Assembly: GCF_029867415.1 (NCBI RefSeq)
Contig: NW_026705231.1
Span: 124,001 to 188,000, forward strand
Length of the DNA: 64,000 bases
DNA from: Vicia villosa
Lineage: Eukaryota; Streptophyta; Magnoliopsida; Fabales; Fabaceae
Reading direction: 5' to 3'
In this document: one piece after another, positions 11,831 to 23,341 of the stretch
Layout: each line of letters begins with the position of its first letter
How positions within the stretch are numbered: the stretch's first letter is position 1
Translations under genes and position numbers: made by a program
Notes under the pieces: model-generated
Told to the model about the DNA's origin: nothing
Database searches by the model: none
The model's input: the letters and a program-made list of their open reading frames with translations, nothing else

Positions 11831-12756
11831 AAAATCAAATCTTTTATACAGTAGATAGACATAGCTTATCTCCATAGAGAGATCTTTCCTCTATCTCACC
11901 ACATTCAAACAAACAAACATTACACATTTCAATTTCAATCAAAGTCTCCCATTTAGGACTCTGAAAGACATGCTCTGGCACATCCCCAGACTTGTACACT
12001 TTCCCTAATTTGGACGAGCATCTTTCTTTCATTTAAGAGATACTAGCATACTTACAAACACACAAGTAAGGTCACTCTCTTAATGAAATGAATTCAATCA
12101 TTCTGTCACTCTTTTAAAATGTTTGTGGTGGAATAGTAGAAATACCTCTCTATAAAGATGACTTCATGTCTCTTTACTGTAAACAGAGATTTAATTCAAG
12201 CTTCAGCCTTGAGCTTCAAGCAAGGCACCCAAAAACAATTAATAATCAATTAGTTCCCCGAACTACATTAAGCTCTGACTTCCATTAGGGATATGTAGGC
12301 ATGAGGTTCACAAGGAATCTCAGCGAGCTAATAAAATACCAAAAATAGTCAGTCTGTCTGTCTGTCTTTCTTTTATTCAATTCAATTCCTTCTCCTAACA
12401 CAAAGGAGAAACTTTCCCAATCATTAGCAGTAAACACAATCACAATGACACAGAGAAGGTTCCTGTAGAGTACTACAGATATGTAGGGTGTTTAAACACT
12501 TCCCTATGTATAACCGACCTCCCGGAATCCAGAATTTCTAGTCTAGGTGAATCCCCACACTTAGCAAACTCCTAGGGTTTAGTTGAGATCTTTTTCCCCT
12601 TTCCTACTCGTAGGACAATAAGAAAGTTCGTGTGATATCGTAGGAAGAACTGAAATAAAATTCATCCCACCACGGGCGCATTCTCCTTCCAAATTTCGCG
12701 TGAAGGGTCTAGCGTGCCGTCCTCCCAAGTGAAACGGGGAGGTAAAAAAAACGACA

Positions 12757-13965
12757 CCACAGGCTGCAGGTGCTTAGCTTTCGGTGAACCTTTGAAGATA
12801 GGAACCCCCAAATAAACAAAAGCACCAGAACCAAGGGAAAACCCGTCATGGACGTAAGGATGTTAATTCTGGAAGGAGACATGCTCCCAACATAAATGGA
12901 GGATTTGTCACGATTAACCCACTGGCCTGAGGCGGAAGAGTATTTATAGAACAGAGAAGTGGGAGCTAAAATATTAGAGGTCAAACCTTTGCAAAAAATG
13001 AGAATGTCATCTGCATAGAGGGAGTGAGACGGCACCAAAGAACTTCTTGGGCCTGAAATTAAGTCTAAAGCCCCCGAGGTAACCAATCCGGAAATGCTAA
13101 GGATGAGAACATCTTCCGCTAAACAGAAAAGTAAAGGGGAAAGCGGGTCACCCTGACGGACTCCTCTGGAGCTGTGAAAGAAACCATTAAGAGTCCCATT
13201 TATTGAGATAGAGAGGCTAGCAGAGGAGAGGATGCTGTTAATCCAGTTCCAGAAAGTAGGATTGAAACCAAACTTGGCCAGGACTTTGAGAAGGAAATCC
13301 CAATTTAAAGTATCGAAAGCCTTAGAAATATCAACCTTAAGCGCAACGTTCCCGCACCAGCTTTTAGAATCAAGCAGATTAAAAGCTTCCGAAGCAAGAT
13401 AAATACTATCTCTAATGTTTCTGCCTTTAATAAAACCTCTCTGCTCATCAGAAATAAGAGAAGGTAAAATGGCAGCAAGACGGTCCGCGATGACTTTGGT
13501 GATTATCTTGAACTTGAAGTTGGATAAAGAAATAGGGCGATAATGATTAAGAGATTCAGCATATTCATGCTTGGGAATGAGAATTAAGGTACTAGAGTTG
13601 AAGTTTGGAAGGATCCAACCGGTATCGAATAACTGAATCACAACATGACAAACCTTCGGGCCGACGATGTCCCAGTAAGAATGGAAGAAAGAGGCGCCAA
13701 AACCATCCGGCCCCGGGGCACTATCCTTGCTGAGGGAAAAAACTGCAGCAGAGATCTCCTTAGAGGAAGGAAGAATAGTGAGGAGTGCATTCATATTATC
13801 CGTAACTAGACTGGGAATAACATCATCCACAAGAGCCATATCCTGCAAAACAGAAGAAGGGTTAGTTGAAAAAAGTTTGGTGAAGTAGTCCACAACATGG
13901 GCTTTGATGAGGTTGGGGTCAGTCAAGGTGATGTCTCCATCTTTGAGAATGGAGATAGGTTTAAA
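12757..13965 (-). pseudogene. LINE ORF2, reverse transcriptase part
   Basis: Non-LTR RT motifs in order: SAPGPDGFGASFF, LNHYRPISLSNFKFKIITK, ISDEQRGFIKGRNI, LKVDISKAFDTLNW (catalytic D), GVRQGDPLSPLLF and the catalytic SLYADDILIF. The last part shifts frame near 12850 and is then cut by the Ogre LTR, so the thumb and any RNase H are missing. It is offset by one frame from the endonuclease part. Confidence 0.9.
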
Positions 13966-15080
13966 GGAGTTTTTTTTATCTTGGTGATACGGTGGAAAAA
14001 AGCAGTGTTGCGATCACCTTCTAAAGACCACTTGATTCTGGACTTTTCCCTCCAAAAACAGTTTTCAATATCTAAAGCTTTGGAAAGAGTAGTTTGGGCA
14101 TCTAACTCTTGGGCTCTAAGACCGTCATTGTTCCCCGAAGCCTGAAGAAGAGATTGAATATTGTGGAGATTTTCTTCTGCTAGTTTAACATTAGAAGTAA
14201 CATTTCCAAAGGTAGAGTAATTCCAAGACTTGAGGGAGCTTTTGAGAATTTGGAGTTTACGGGACAAAACAAACATAAGACAACCCAGAATCTTTTGCTT
14301 CCAAACCTCTTCAATAAGAGGTCTACAGCCCTGGTGCAAAGTCCAAGCCTTGAGAAATTTGAATTGAGAGACTACTTTGGGGTGATTGTTGTGAAACTCC
14401 AAGAGAATGGGAAAGTGATCAGAGCATAACTTGGTAAGGGTAGAGACTGTAGTAGAGGCACATGAAACCAGCCAAAGATGGTTACAAATGCATCTATCCA
14501 AACGCCTTTCAATGAAGAATGGATCATTTCTTTTGTTCGACCAAGTAAAGAAAGAACCTTTAGTGGGCACATGAACAAGGTTGTTGATGTCGCTCCAGGT
14601 TTTGAAATCAGACATAGGCCCTTTAACTGGAGAGTTTCGGCCTCTATGTTCATGGGCACCAATGATGGTATTGAAGTCACCTAGGAAAGACCAAGGGAGG
14701 TTGTGAGTAGACTGAAGGAACGAGAGGTGGTGCCAAAGATCCTTGCGTTTTGCTTGGTTAGTAGCAGCATATACAATAGAAAAAGCTAACAAAATGTTAT
14801 CAGAACGTAAAGAGAAGGACACACACTGGTCAAAGGTAGAGATAATGGAATGATTGAGGTCAAAACGACAAAGGCACCAAAGGGACGGTAGAGAATTGGA
14901 GGAAGAAGCAAAAAATTTAAAACCAAGACGGGTGAACCAGTTAAGAGGGAAATTGGTGAAAGGAATTTTAGGTTCGGCAATAAACAGTAAACACGGTTTG
15001 TGAAGAAGGATAAGACGTTTCAAGGTTAATCTGGAAGCAGAGTTAGCCACACCCCTGATGTTCCAGTAGAGGTACTTCAT
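13966..15080 (-). pseudogene. LINE ORF2, AP endonuclease part
   Basis: It starts MKYLYWNIRGVAN, the usual start of plant L1 ORF2. It shows the endonuclease motifs AEPKI, WSFLGDFNTI (metal-binding D and N), RLDRCI and SDHFPILLEF (the SDH catalytic motif). The frame is lost at an A8 run (T8 at about 13969-13976 on the plus strand); a single-base slip there separates endonuclease from RT. This enzyme nicks target DNA for target-primed reverse transcription. Confidence 0.9.
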
Positions 15081-16416
15081 AAGGAATGTGTGTTGAGGCC
15101 TGCTTGGGACCTAGTTATATATTTTTGGTTGGACATGGTTTTGGTTTTGGTAGAAATAGATTTGGATTTCTTTTTTAAGTTTGAGACAGCAAGGGAGAAA
15201 GCACCCGGAGCAGAAGGTTCAGCAACATCGAGAGAAAGGGCATCCCATGAATTTTTCAGAAAAATTCTATTCTTGTCAATAGTTTCAGGAACTTCAGCAA
15301 TAGAATCAAACTCAGGAGTGGCGTCAACAAAGACAGAGAGTTGGGTATTGGAATCTTGAGAGAGCTGGGAGATGAAATTAGGAATCGGTTGGGGAGCATG
15401 AGGATCCTCCACCAAGACAGGATCAGGGGGTCCGTCCACCGCCACTCCCCCTTCAGCACCAACCTGAGAAGTGTAAGGATGTTGAAGGACATCTCCATAA
15501 GGAACAACCGGGACAGGATCCGGAACAAAAGAGGGGTCCTGAAGGATCACTGGGGTTGTAGTTTTCTGAGGAATAGGTTTGGAAGGCTTGGCAACAGCTT
15601 GAGGCATTTTATGTAGCAACTTACAATCAATAGAGTTATGTCCCGTTTTTCTGCAATGGAAGCAAAATTCAGGCAGATTCTCATAGGAAATATCAGTGAA
15701 AAAAGCAAAACCCTCTCTTTCAACAAGAACATTGTGGTTAAGGGGCTGAGAGAGATCCATATCAACCAAGACACGAACAAAGTAGCCAAAGGTTCTTTCC
15801 ACTCTAGATTTGGACGCGGCTGAATCAATACAAATCGGAGTACCGACACTACTTGTAATAGCAAACAGTATCTGAGGGCGCCAATATTCTTGAGGGAGAC
15901 CAAAGAACCTCACCCAAATCTGAGCAGACATATTGTTTTGAAGAGTCGAATTGAAATCATGAGTCTAGGCGAACAGTTTAAGAATACCTGGATTTAGGTT
16001 AACAGACCCTGGGGCTCTAACTTTGCGAACATCCTCAACGCAAGAGAAAGTGAATTCATAGAAGCCTTTACCAAGAGAGAGAACTCCCTAGTTTGTCACA
16101 TCTTTCCATATGGGAGAAAGTTTTTTCCTTAAATCAAAAACAATAAGGGGGTGGAGCCCTTCGGCCAGACGATACGACCATGAAGGTTGTTTTTACAATC
16201 CGCAAGACCAGCAAGATACTCATCTTCAGGGATAGTAATGGATAAACGGTCACCTTTGATGACGGCTGGGGGGAACTGAGATAAGGGTATGTCACAAACA
16301 CCATTCACTGCTTGAGCAAAAGATTTGGTTTGAGGTTTGGGGGTGATATCTGAAACAGGAGAAACGGATTTGGGAACAAGAATCTCAGGAAAGAGAGAGG
16401 CAGAGAAAGGGTCCAT
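15077..16416 (-). pseudogene. LINE ORF1 (DUF4283 and CCHC zinc knuckle), frame-shifted
   Basis: The N-terminus (MDPFSASLFPEIL, with a RIVWPKGSTPL block) is in one frame. A shift near 16145 and at least two stops follow. The protein then resumes at 15931 with IWVRFFGLPQEYW, a TPICIDSAASKSRVERTFG stretch, and a CCHC knuckle CFHCRKTGHNSIDC. A low-complexity tail ends at 15077, adjacent to the ORF2 start. ORF1 proteins bind element RNA. Confidence 0.85.
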
Positions 16417-16426
16417 GTGAGGAAAA

Positions 16427-16447
16427 GGGGGGGGGGGGGGGGGGGGG
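16427..16447 (+). repeat. Run of 21 G
   Basis: An unbroken G tract (C on the LINE sense strand) sits just upstream of the LINE ORF1 start codon, in its 5' leader. Length is likely unstable and may be uncertain in the assembly. Confidence 0.9.
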
Positions 16448-16495
16448 AGGTCGGAGGACCACCACCGAAACGGCGCACCGGAGGTCTTTCAGGTC

Positions 16496-17639
16496 ATATA
16501 TTGGATACTCATAAAACTATGACTTTTTAATTTAAGTTTTAATCTAATAGAAATTTTAAAACTGATTTAAGGAAATTTCAAAATTGATTTAAATTTTCTA
16601 TAGAAATTTTGATCTAATAATGGGAATTACAAGTATAATGTATACATAAATTAAAATATATATTTTTAAAAAAAATAATAAACTTTTTTGATAAAATAAT
16701 TATTGTAAAATAATTTTGTTTTTCTTTTAAAAATAATAATTTTTTTGGTAAAACAATTTTGTTTTTCTTATTTAAATGTTTATCACATTTCAAAAACAAA
16801 ATCGTGCGTACCACTTAAGTATCTGTGCGAATAAACGGTGACCGACATAGTACGCGATATAATATTGATATTAAACTATTAATTTAAATATTGAATAATA
16901 ACAGAAACACATTTACTATATATTTAAATATATTTTATAAATAATTATATTGTTAATTCAAATAGTTTTTATATACAAAAGAAATTATAGAAACCAATTT
17001 ATTATCTCTTTTAAAAATAATAAACTATTTTGGTTAGACAATTTTGTCTTTTTTTCATTTTTTTATTATATCTTTAAACACAAATCTGCGTAACACACCA
17101 ATACCCGTGTGAATGACGGGTAATACACCAGTACCGTGTGAACGCACGGGTAGTTATACCAAAATCCATGCGAACGCACATGTTATTATATATTTTGTAC
17201 AATTAAAGAAAACCAAATTAAAAATAATGTATTAATCCAAACACGAGAAAACGTGTTGTTTTATACTAATTTATTTCATTTTTATTATATCTTTGAAAAC
17301 AAATGCGCATAACACACCAATACCTGTGCGAGTGCACGGGTAACACACCAGTACCGTGTGAACGCACGGGTAACCATACTAAACTATTGTTCCAATATTC
17401 CTAAGTCATGAAGTTATTGATAAAACTATTGAATATTAACGGAAACATGAAGTTACTAATTAAACTGTTGAATATTAAAGAGAACTTGACGTTATTGATC
17501 AAACTATTGAATATTAACGGGAACATGAAGTATTGAATATTATGAATTCTATAGCTAGTTATATGATGTTATCGATAAACATTTAAAAATTTGTCGATAG
17601 ATCACTCCTTCTTTTATTTAATAAATTAAAACATGAACA
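16496..17639. other. AT-rich interval with Helitron-end-like hairpins
   Basis: No gene is seen. Between 17085 and 17372 a module of the form ACACCAGTACCGTGTGAACG followed by CACGGGTA recurs about four times; CCGTG/CACGG forms a stem with a short loop. A more decayed relative lies near 16800. Around 17410-17540 a unit of about 50 bp (ATTGATAAAACTATTGAATA) repeats three times. The expected 5' end of the following CACTA element was not found here. Confidence 0.6.
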
Positions 17640-17653
17640 ATGTTGTACATGTG

Positions 17654-17930
17654 CAATAAGGAATATTATCAATTCTATCAAAGTTGGATGTATGATAGAA
17701 CGTTTCCTGGAAGACGTGGGTTTAAACCACATTTTATGGGAAGAGTTACCAGGTTTTTCACATATGCGTTTGGTGAAGAATGTTGTCAAAGCGAAGGAGG
17801 CGTAAGATGTCCTTGTTTAAAGTATGGTTGCAAAAATATAATTAGTGACCCTAGTGAAGTGTAACGTCACTTGGAGAGTGTGGATTTTAGGCCAAATTAT
17901 TGGGTTTGGACATCTAATAGTTCAAAATTA
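17654..17930 (+). pseudogene. CACTA transposase-associated domain (N-terminus)
   Basis: Reads SWMYDRTFPGRRGFKPHF, TYAFGEECC, GGVRCPCLKYGC, then RHLESVDFRPNYWVWTSN. This is the Transpos_assoc domain (PF13963) with its CPC..C cysteines that precedes TNP2-type transposase in plant CACTA elements. A TAA at 17862-17864 interrupts the frame where a glutamate is expected. The protein breaks off at about 17930, where LTR-type sequence begins. Confidence 0.85.
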
Positions 17931-19730
17931 ACATACATTATAAATTCATAAACGATAAAACATCATAAATAATTGTTCACCCATTGCAACATATTATAGT
18001 TTTTAGAATATTTACCAACGATTCTCAGTCACAATCAAACACAAATCTCATCACCACATTATAACACTGGAACCCTTCCAATCATGTTATAATGAACACA
18101 TACTAATGCAATGAGACGCTATGCATGTTGTACCAAAATCATGGGATTAACCCATCTCACCGATCCAACACCACCGGGATACGGCTACCGCCAAATCACT
18201 AATCCCGCATAATAGGAATTAAATTCCACTGATCCAAACACCACCGGGATACAACAACAATATGATTATGAATGCATGCACACATCTAGCATACTAATCA
18301 TCAACACCAACGACGATGAACAATATCATCACAACATAACTCACTGATAGCAACACCGAATCATACAATAGAATAAAGCAAAATGAGTATTTTGGCAAAT
18401 TTGCCAAGTGTCAACATATTAGACTACATACTATTTTTAATTATTACTATATTTAGTATTGTTTCTATTAATATCAATCCTTATCAATTTATTTTTTATT
18501 GTTATTTATTTTTAAAATATGTTAATGATGATATATTGTGACCACACAATTTTCTTTGCAATTCTTCTCGGGCCATGTGACACTGAGAAATGGAAAGTCA
18601 TTTGCATTTTTTATGTGAACTATTTATTTCTCTCTTGGCTGAGTTATTCATATTAATAATATTGATCAATTATTTTAATTAATTTTATATAATTAAACTT
18701 TTTAAATTTGTGAATCTACTATAGTAATAAGAAAGTTAATACTTAATTTTTTAAATTTTAAATCATTATTAGTTACAACATAACTAATAATGTATATTAA
18801 TTATATAATTTTATTATTATTTTGGACCATTGGGCTACCCGATGCTTTGTTTCACGTGTCAGACCATTAGTTAACATAATTCAAATATTCATTAATTATA
18901 ATTAGATATTTGCATCTTATTATAGTGAAAATACGTTATTTGAATTTTCTGTCATTACCAAGGCAGCTATCATTATTCTCACTTTAGGTATTCAAAACAA
19001 TTACAAATAAAAGAGCAACATCTCACATTCACACGCTCACGGATTTGAAAGGGAGGGGTTGGATAAATCATATTAGTTTGCAAGGTAAGTTATCCATGAA
19101 TCTCATTCAGTCTTCCTTTCAATCTTCATTTCCTCTTTCTATTAGAATTTTTTTTCTTTATTTCAGATTTGTCAATTCATCTCCTAACTTGATTATGGAT
19201 TGTACTTCTTTATATAATTTATTCGAAATTTTGATGGCGAAGCAGAAGGTTGTTGAAGACAAAACTTTGGTTCTCAAGAACAATAACAAAAGAAAAGCAG
19301 TTTAGAAATATGTTCAGAATCTTAAGTCTTCCGTGCAGCCCAAAATTGACCCCAAAGTCGATGTAGTATTATTTTTAATTATCGTTAATCGATTTTGTTT
19401 AATTTTAGGGTTTTTAGTAATTTTTTCAAATGAGTTTTATGTTATATATTGATTGTAACGAAAAAGATGGAGAAAGAGAAGGCTAAAGAGAAGGGGCAGA
19501 GTAATGTATTCAAAATTGCTGCCAGTCGGCCTAAAATTCCAACGGATAGTCACTTCATTTCACTGTGTTATATTTTTTGTTCACAGTGTTAATGTATCTC
19601 AATTTTGTTAGGTGTTAGATCCCAAGTCTATATTGTGTGAGTTTTTTCTTCTATTGTTTTAGTCTTACGTTGTATAATCAGAGGAAAGCTACATTGATTA
19701 AGTATTTGAGTCGAATTAAAATAAGTATAA

Positions 19731-20009
19731 CAGGGTCGGCCCTACCCGTTTAGAAGCCTAAAGCAAATTTTAAAATGAGGCCTTTAAAATGTATTTTTGA
19801 ATAATAATTTTATGGTTCATAAGAGTTGAACTCAAGACCAAAGAAAAAAGAGGTCTAAAATTTACCAACTCAACTACACTTATATATGTGACAAATGCGT
19901 CATTATACATTTTTTTAACTAAATAAAAAAATTTTAAGGCCTTTTTTGAACCCAAACTTTTGAGGCCTAAAGCCCTAGCCTTGGTGTCTTGCCCCTTGGG
20001 CCGGCCCTG
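19731..20009. mobile_element. hAT-type MITE, 279 bp
   Basis: Terminal inverted repeats CAGGGTCGGCCC and GGGCCGGCCCTG are flanked by perfect 8-bp duplications AAGTATAA (19723-19730 and 20010-20017). An 8-bp duplication is typical of hAT elements. It is inserted inside the Helitron. Confidence 0.9.
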
Positions 20010-20069
20010 AAGTATAATCACTGACATTTTAGTTTGATTTGGTTTTCTATATTATAAATGATTCTAACC

Positions 20070-20226
<157 letters not shown>

Positions 20227-20848
20227 ATTTTACTATGTAAAAATGGAATGGTCATATTTTTTTATTTCATAAATAAATTGCTATGGGATGAATAACACAT
20301 GGGTGTATATGAGGAAACAAGTGTTTTTTTTTTGGATTATAGTTAATGGGTTTGTGTTTTTCAGTGTTGCTGGAATTAATGTATCTGCATTTTGTTAGGT
20401 GTTGATCTCAAGTCTATATTGTGTGCGAGTTTTTTAAATATATATAAAAAAATGAAATGGTCCTATTTTTTATTTCATATAGAAATTATAATTATCATAG
20501 AGACATCACAAACATCTTTATTGGGATGTTAACAAATGAACATGATAGATATTATTAAATTGTTTCAATTTATATGTTTGTGAGCTGAATGTTGCTTAGC
20601 TATGAATCTTATTGTGGCCCCTAATATGAGGAGGGGTGAGTAAACAACACAGTATGCTTCAAAAATTTACTTTCAAAATTAAGGTTAACTTCTTTTTGTA
20701 TTCAAGTCACAATCATATAAACTTTTTTATTTTATTTGTGGATTTAACTTTTATTTTACTATAAATATGTTACTATTTTTTTTATGTTGATACCTTCTTC
20801 TACATTTGATTTTAAATCTTAAGTTATTTTTACATAATTTAATATGCG

Positions 20849-21002
<154 letters not shown>

Positions 21003-21021
21003 AAGATTTTGTCATATTTTT

Positions 21022-21147
21022 GGTTTTTAGGAGCATGAAAGAAACTAATATATAATAATCTGTGGTTTTTAGGAGCATGAAAGAAACTAATATATAATAA
21101 TCTGTGGTTTTTAGGAGCATGAAAGAAACTAATATATAATAATCTGT
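21022..21147. repeat. Three exact tandem copies of a 42-bp unit
   Basis: The unit starts GGTTTTTAGGAGCATGAAAG and ends AATAATCTGT. The three copies are identical, which points to a very recent amplification. It lies directly after the second TA tract. Confidence 0.97.
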
Positions 21148-21949
21148 TGGACATTTAAATTATTTCCATTATTATTATTTTGGACAACAGAACATCGGAA
21201 GGTGTATAATCTATAACATTCACAAATTTATATTGCTACAACTTCTTCTTTTTCCTAAAAATCTAATATACAACTAATAAAATAGGCTTTTTTTTAATCT
21301 TATAAATTATTCCAAACATGAAATGATAAAACTAAGTTTTTTTTCAAAAATTAAATCTCTTCAAATCATAACATACAATAAATATTTAAACTTTTAATTT
21401 TTATAATTTCTTTGACGAGATTCCAATCTTTATCATTTTATTCACAAAAATCTACAATATATAAGTTTTCTAAATTAAAATTGATTTCATATAGATTGTT
21501 TCTCAGAAATGAATGTCATAAAATGAGATCTTATTTATTTATTTATTTATTTCATATCGAGTAACTTTAAAAAATATTTTAGTTTTAATTTCTTAATTGA
21601 TATTATATATTTAAAGACTAAATGATTTTTTTTGGTAACTTACAAAAAAATTTAACAAATTCTATTCTTTTTAAATTAGGATCATAATTTAAAAATTAAA
21701 AAAAAAATTATAGTTAAATAAATTAAATTTTTAAGTAATAAAGAATTTTTCATAAACAAAATATAGTTTATTATTGATAAAAAAATTTGTGTGCAACTAA
21801 TAACATAGACAAATTATAATGTTAATATAACTTTATTTATAAATTATAAATAATTATAAGATATTTTTTTAGTATAAAAAATTTTATTCCGTGACTCGCA
21901 CGGGTAGAAACACTAGTATAATTTACTCCTGTTTCAACACAACTCAAAC

Positions 21950-22442
21950 TAGGGGTGGAAAAACGGGCCGCCCGCCCCGCCCCGCCTTAAGCCCGCCAAA
22001 AAACGAGCGGGGCGGGCATACCCGCCAAGTGAAATGGGCATAAAAATCATGCTCTCCCCGCCAAGATGGCGGGTTGGTGGGCGGCGGGCTTGCCCGCCTA
22101 TTTTTTGTTATATTTTTTTCATTTTTTTAATAGATTAATAGGTTTTTTTACCTTTTAATTAAACTTTTCACTTATTTTTTAAAACAATTTTTTATAAAAG
22201 CAACTTTTTAACAAATTTTACTTAAAAAAGTTTTACATATATTTACAAATAAATATATAAAATAAACCATCAAGAATTGGAATTACTAAAATTAACTAAA
22301 AAAGAGGAAATTTTAAAGGAGGGGCGGGTTTTGGCGGGGTGGACTTTGGCGAGCGGCGGGCCTAAAATCCCAACCCAACCCACCATATTTTAGCGGGTGC
22401 GCGGTCCGGCCCAGCGGGCCACGGCCCGTTTTGCCACCCCTA
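21950..22442. mobile_element. hAT-type MITE, 493 bp, GC-rich ends
   Basis: It begins TAGGGGTGGAAAAACGGGC and ends GCCCGTTTTGCCACCCCTA, with perfect 8-bp duplications ACTCAAAC on both sides (21942-21949, 22443-22450). Terminal 130-bp blocks are rich in GCCCGCC/GGCGGGC; the middle is AT-rich. A second copy of the family, in the opposite orientation, lies at 34868. Confidence 0.92.
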
Positions 22443-22677
22443 ACTCAAACAATCACATGTATTCAACCATAGCATAACATGTATTGTATCATTATTCATC
22501 AATTCACATCATAACGCATACATTTTTCAAGTATTACGCATATGTACAAATTCCATCCCAAAACCTATCCAAACATCATTGAGTAAATTATTAAAATACA
22601 TGGAAACTCTTCTAAAATCATAAGTATACAGACCCCAAGCCAAAAATCAGAATTACAAGATATTTTATAATAGACTG

Positions 22678-22761
22678 TCGTGGCGCGTCACTCATCCCCC
22701 GCGGCTCGAAGTCAAGGCAGAAGTTTTCGCGCGGCGCGGCAAATACCTCTCGCGGCGCGGC
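22678..22761. repeat. Paired GC-motif cassette (CGCGGCGCGG type) in the LTR
   Basis: Two doublets: GGCGCGTC...CGCGGCTCG at 22683-22708 and CGCGCGGCGCGGC...CGCGGCGCGGC at 22728-22761, with about 10-bp gaps inside a doublet and AAGGCAGAAG between them. It stands out strongly from its AT-rich surroundings. It occupies the position where the related LTRs at 45033 and 50412 carry GGAACCGGTTCC doublets. Confidence 0.75.
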
Positions 22762-23341
22762 TGTGCGAATTCTGCATAAAACAACCTATTTTTGACAACA
22801 TACGGATTTCATCCCAATCCAACCAAAATCTCATTCCAAACCGAAATTCGACACATATATCAGGTTTCTAACATAAGCATAACTTATAATCACTCAATTT
22901 CATCAAAATCATTTAATCTACTCTATGAATTCCCAAAACCCAAAACCTCTTACACATTCAATTGGGACAAACAACATACCTAATCAATTCTATCATTCAT
23001 AAACCAATAAAAGATGCTAAAAGGAATTAGTCACCCCTTACCTTAGCCAAAAATCTTGAACTTCCTCTTCCACTTCCTCTGTTTTCACGTCCGTTTGCTT
23101 CTTCTCTTTTCTCCTCTTTGGATTTTCTATTTCCTTTTCTTTTCCAACTTCCTTATTTTATGAAAAATAGAAATAACTTAGTAAAAGACCTACTAGTTAA
23201 CACCTCCCCTTTACTAACTATCACCCTGGCCCAATTGCTCTGTTTTTCATAATTTTCCAATAATTCACTAAACTCCAAATAATCTAATTTAGTAATTTAA
23301 AATCTAATTAAATTAAATAATGGAAATTATAGGGCGTTACA

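Larger units (their letters stand above)
1..12756 (+). mobile_element. Ogre/Tat Ty3-gypsy retrotransposon, 3' part (5' half lies before the window)
   Basis: Seen: an open frame at base 1, a GT-AG intron, RT, RNase H, a second RNase H, integrase, a long 3' UTR with tandem arrays, a purine tract, then an LTR starting TGTCATACCC at 6810. Family knowledge: the second (archaeal-type) RNase H before integrase marks the Tat lineage. An intron between protease and RT, very long LTRs and tandem repeats in the 3' UTR mark Ogre elements of legumes. The right border is set by minus-strand LINE protein similarity that resumes at 12757. The target duplication cannot be checked because the 5' LTR is outside the window. 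The copy is dead: two nonsense codons and an internal deletion lie in RT-RNase H. Confidence 0.9.
6810..12756 (+). repeat. Ogre 3' LTR, about 5.95 kb
   Basis: It starts TGTCATACCCTAATTTTTG and ends near AAAAAACGACA at 12756. The end is placed where LINE coding similarity on the other strand resumes; an alternative end at 12759 is possible. It contains a TATA box (8351), a tRNA-like stretch and two repeat arrays. Its last 500 bp align by eye with the end of the solo LTR at 25031-28859 (shared TTCCT.CAGAGTAC and GTAGGCAT blocks). No gene is seen in it; the small open frames are unsupported. Confidence 0.85.
12757..16495 (-). mobile_element. LINE (L1-type non-LTR retrotransposon), cut by the Ogre element
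   Basis: On the minus strand, ORF1 (DUF4283 plus CCHC knuckle), an APE-type endonuclease and a non-LTR RT follow in order. The similarity stops abruptly inside RT at 12757, at a KHLQPV stretch, where the Ogre LTR begins. The 3' half should therefore lie beyond the 5' end of the Ogre, outside the window. The 5' end is not sharp; GC-rich sequence with a run of 21 G ends near 16495. Several frameshifts make it inactive. Confidence 0.85.

Noticed and set aside
14372..14684. Frames of 68-102 codons on both strands inside the LINE
   Set aside because: They overlap the endonuclease, whose motifs are clear in another frame.
17859..17870. TGTAACGTCA as the start of the gypsy LTR
   Set aside because: CACTA protein similarity continues past it to about 17930, so it is coding sequence that resembles an LTR start by chance.
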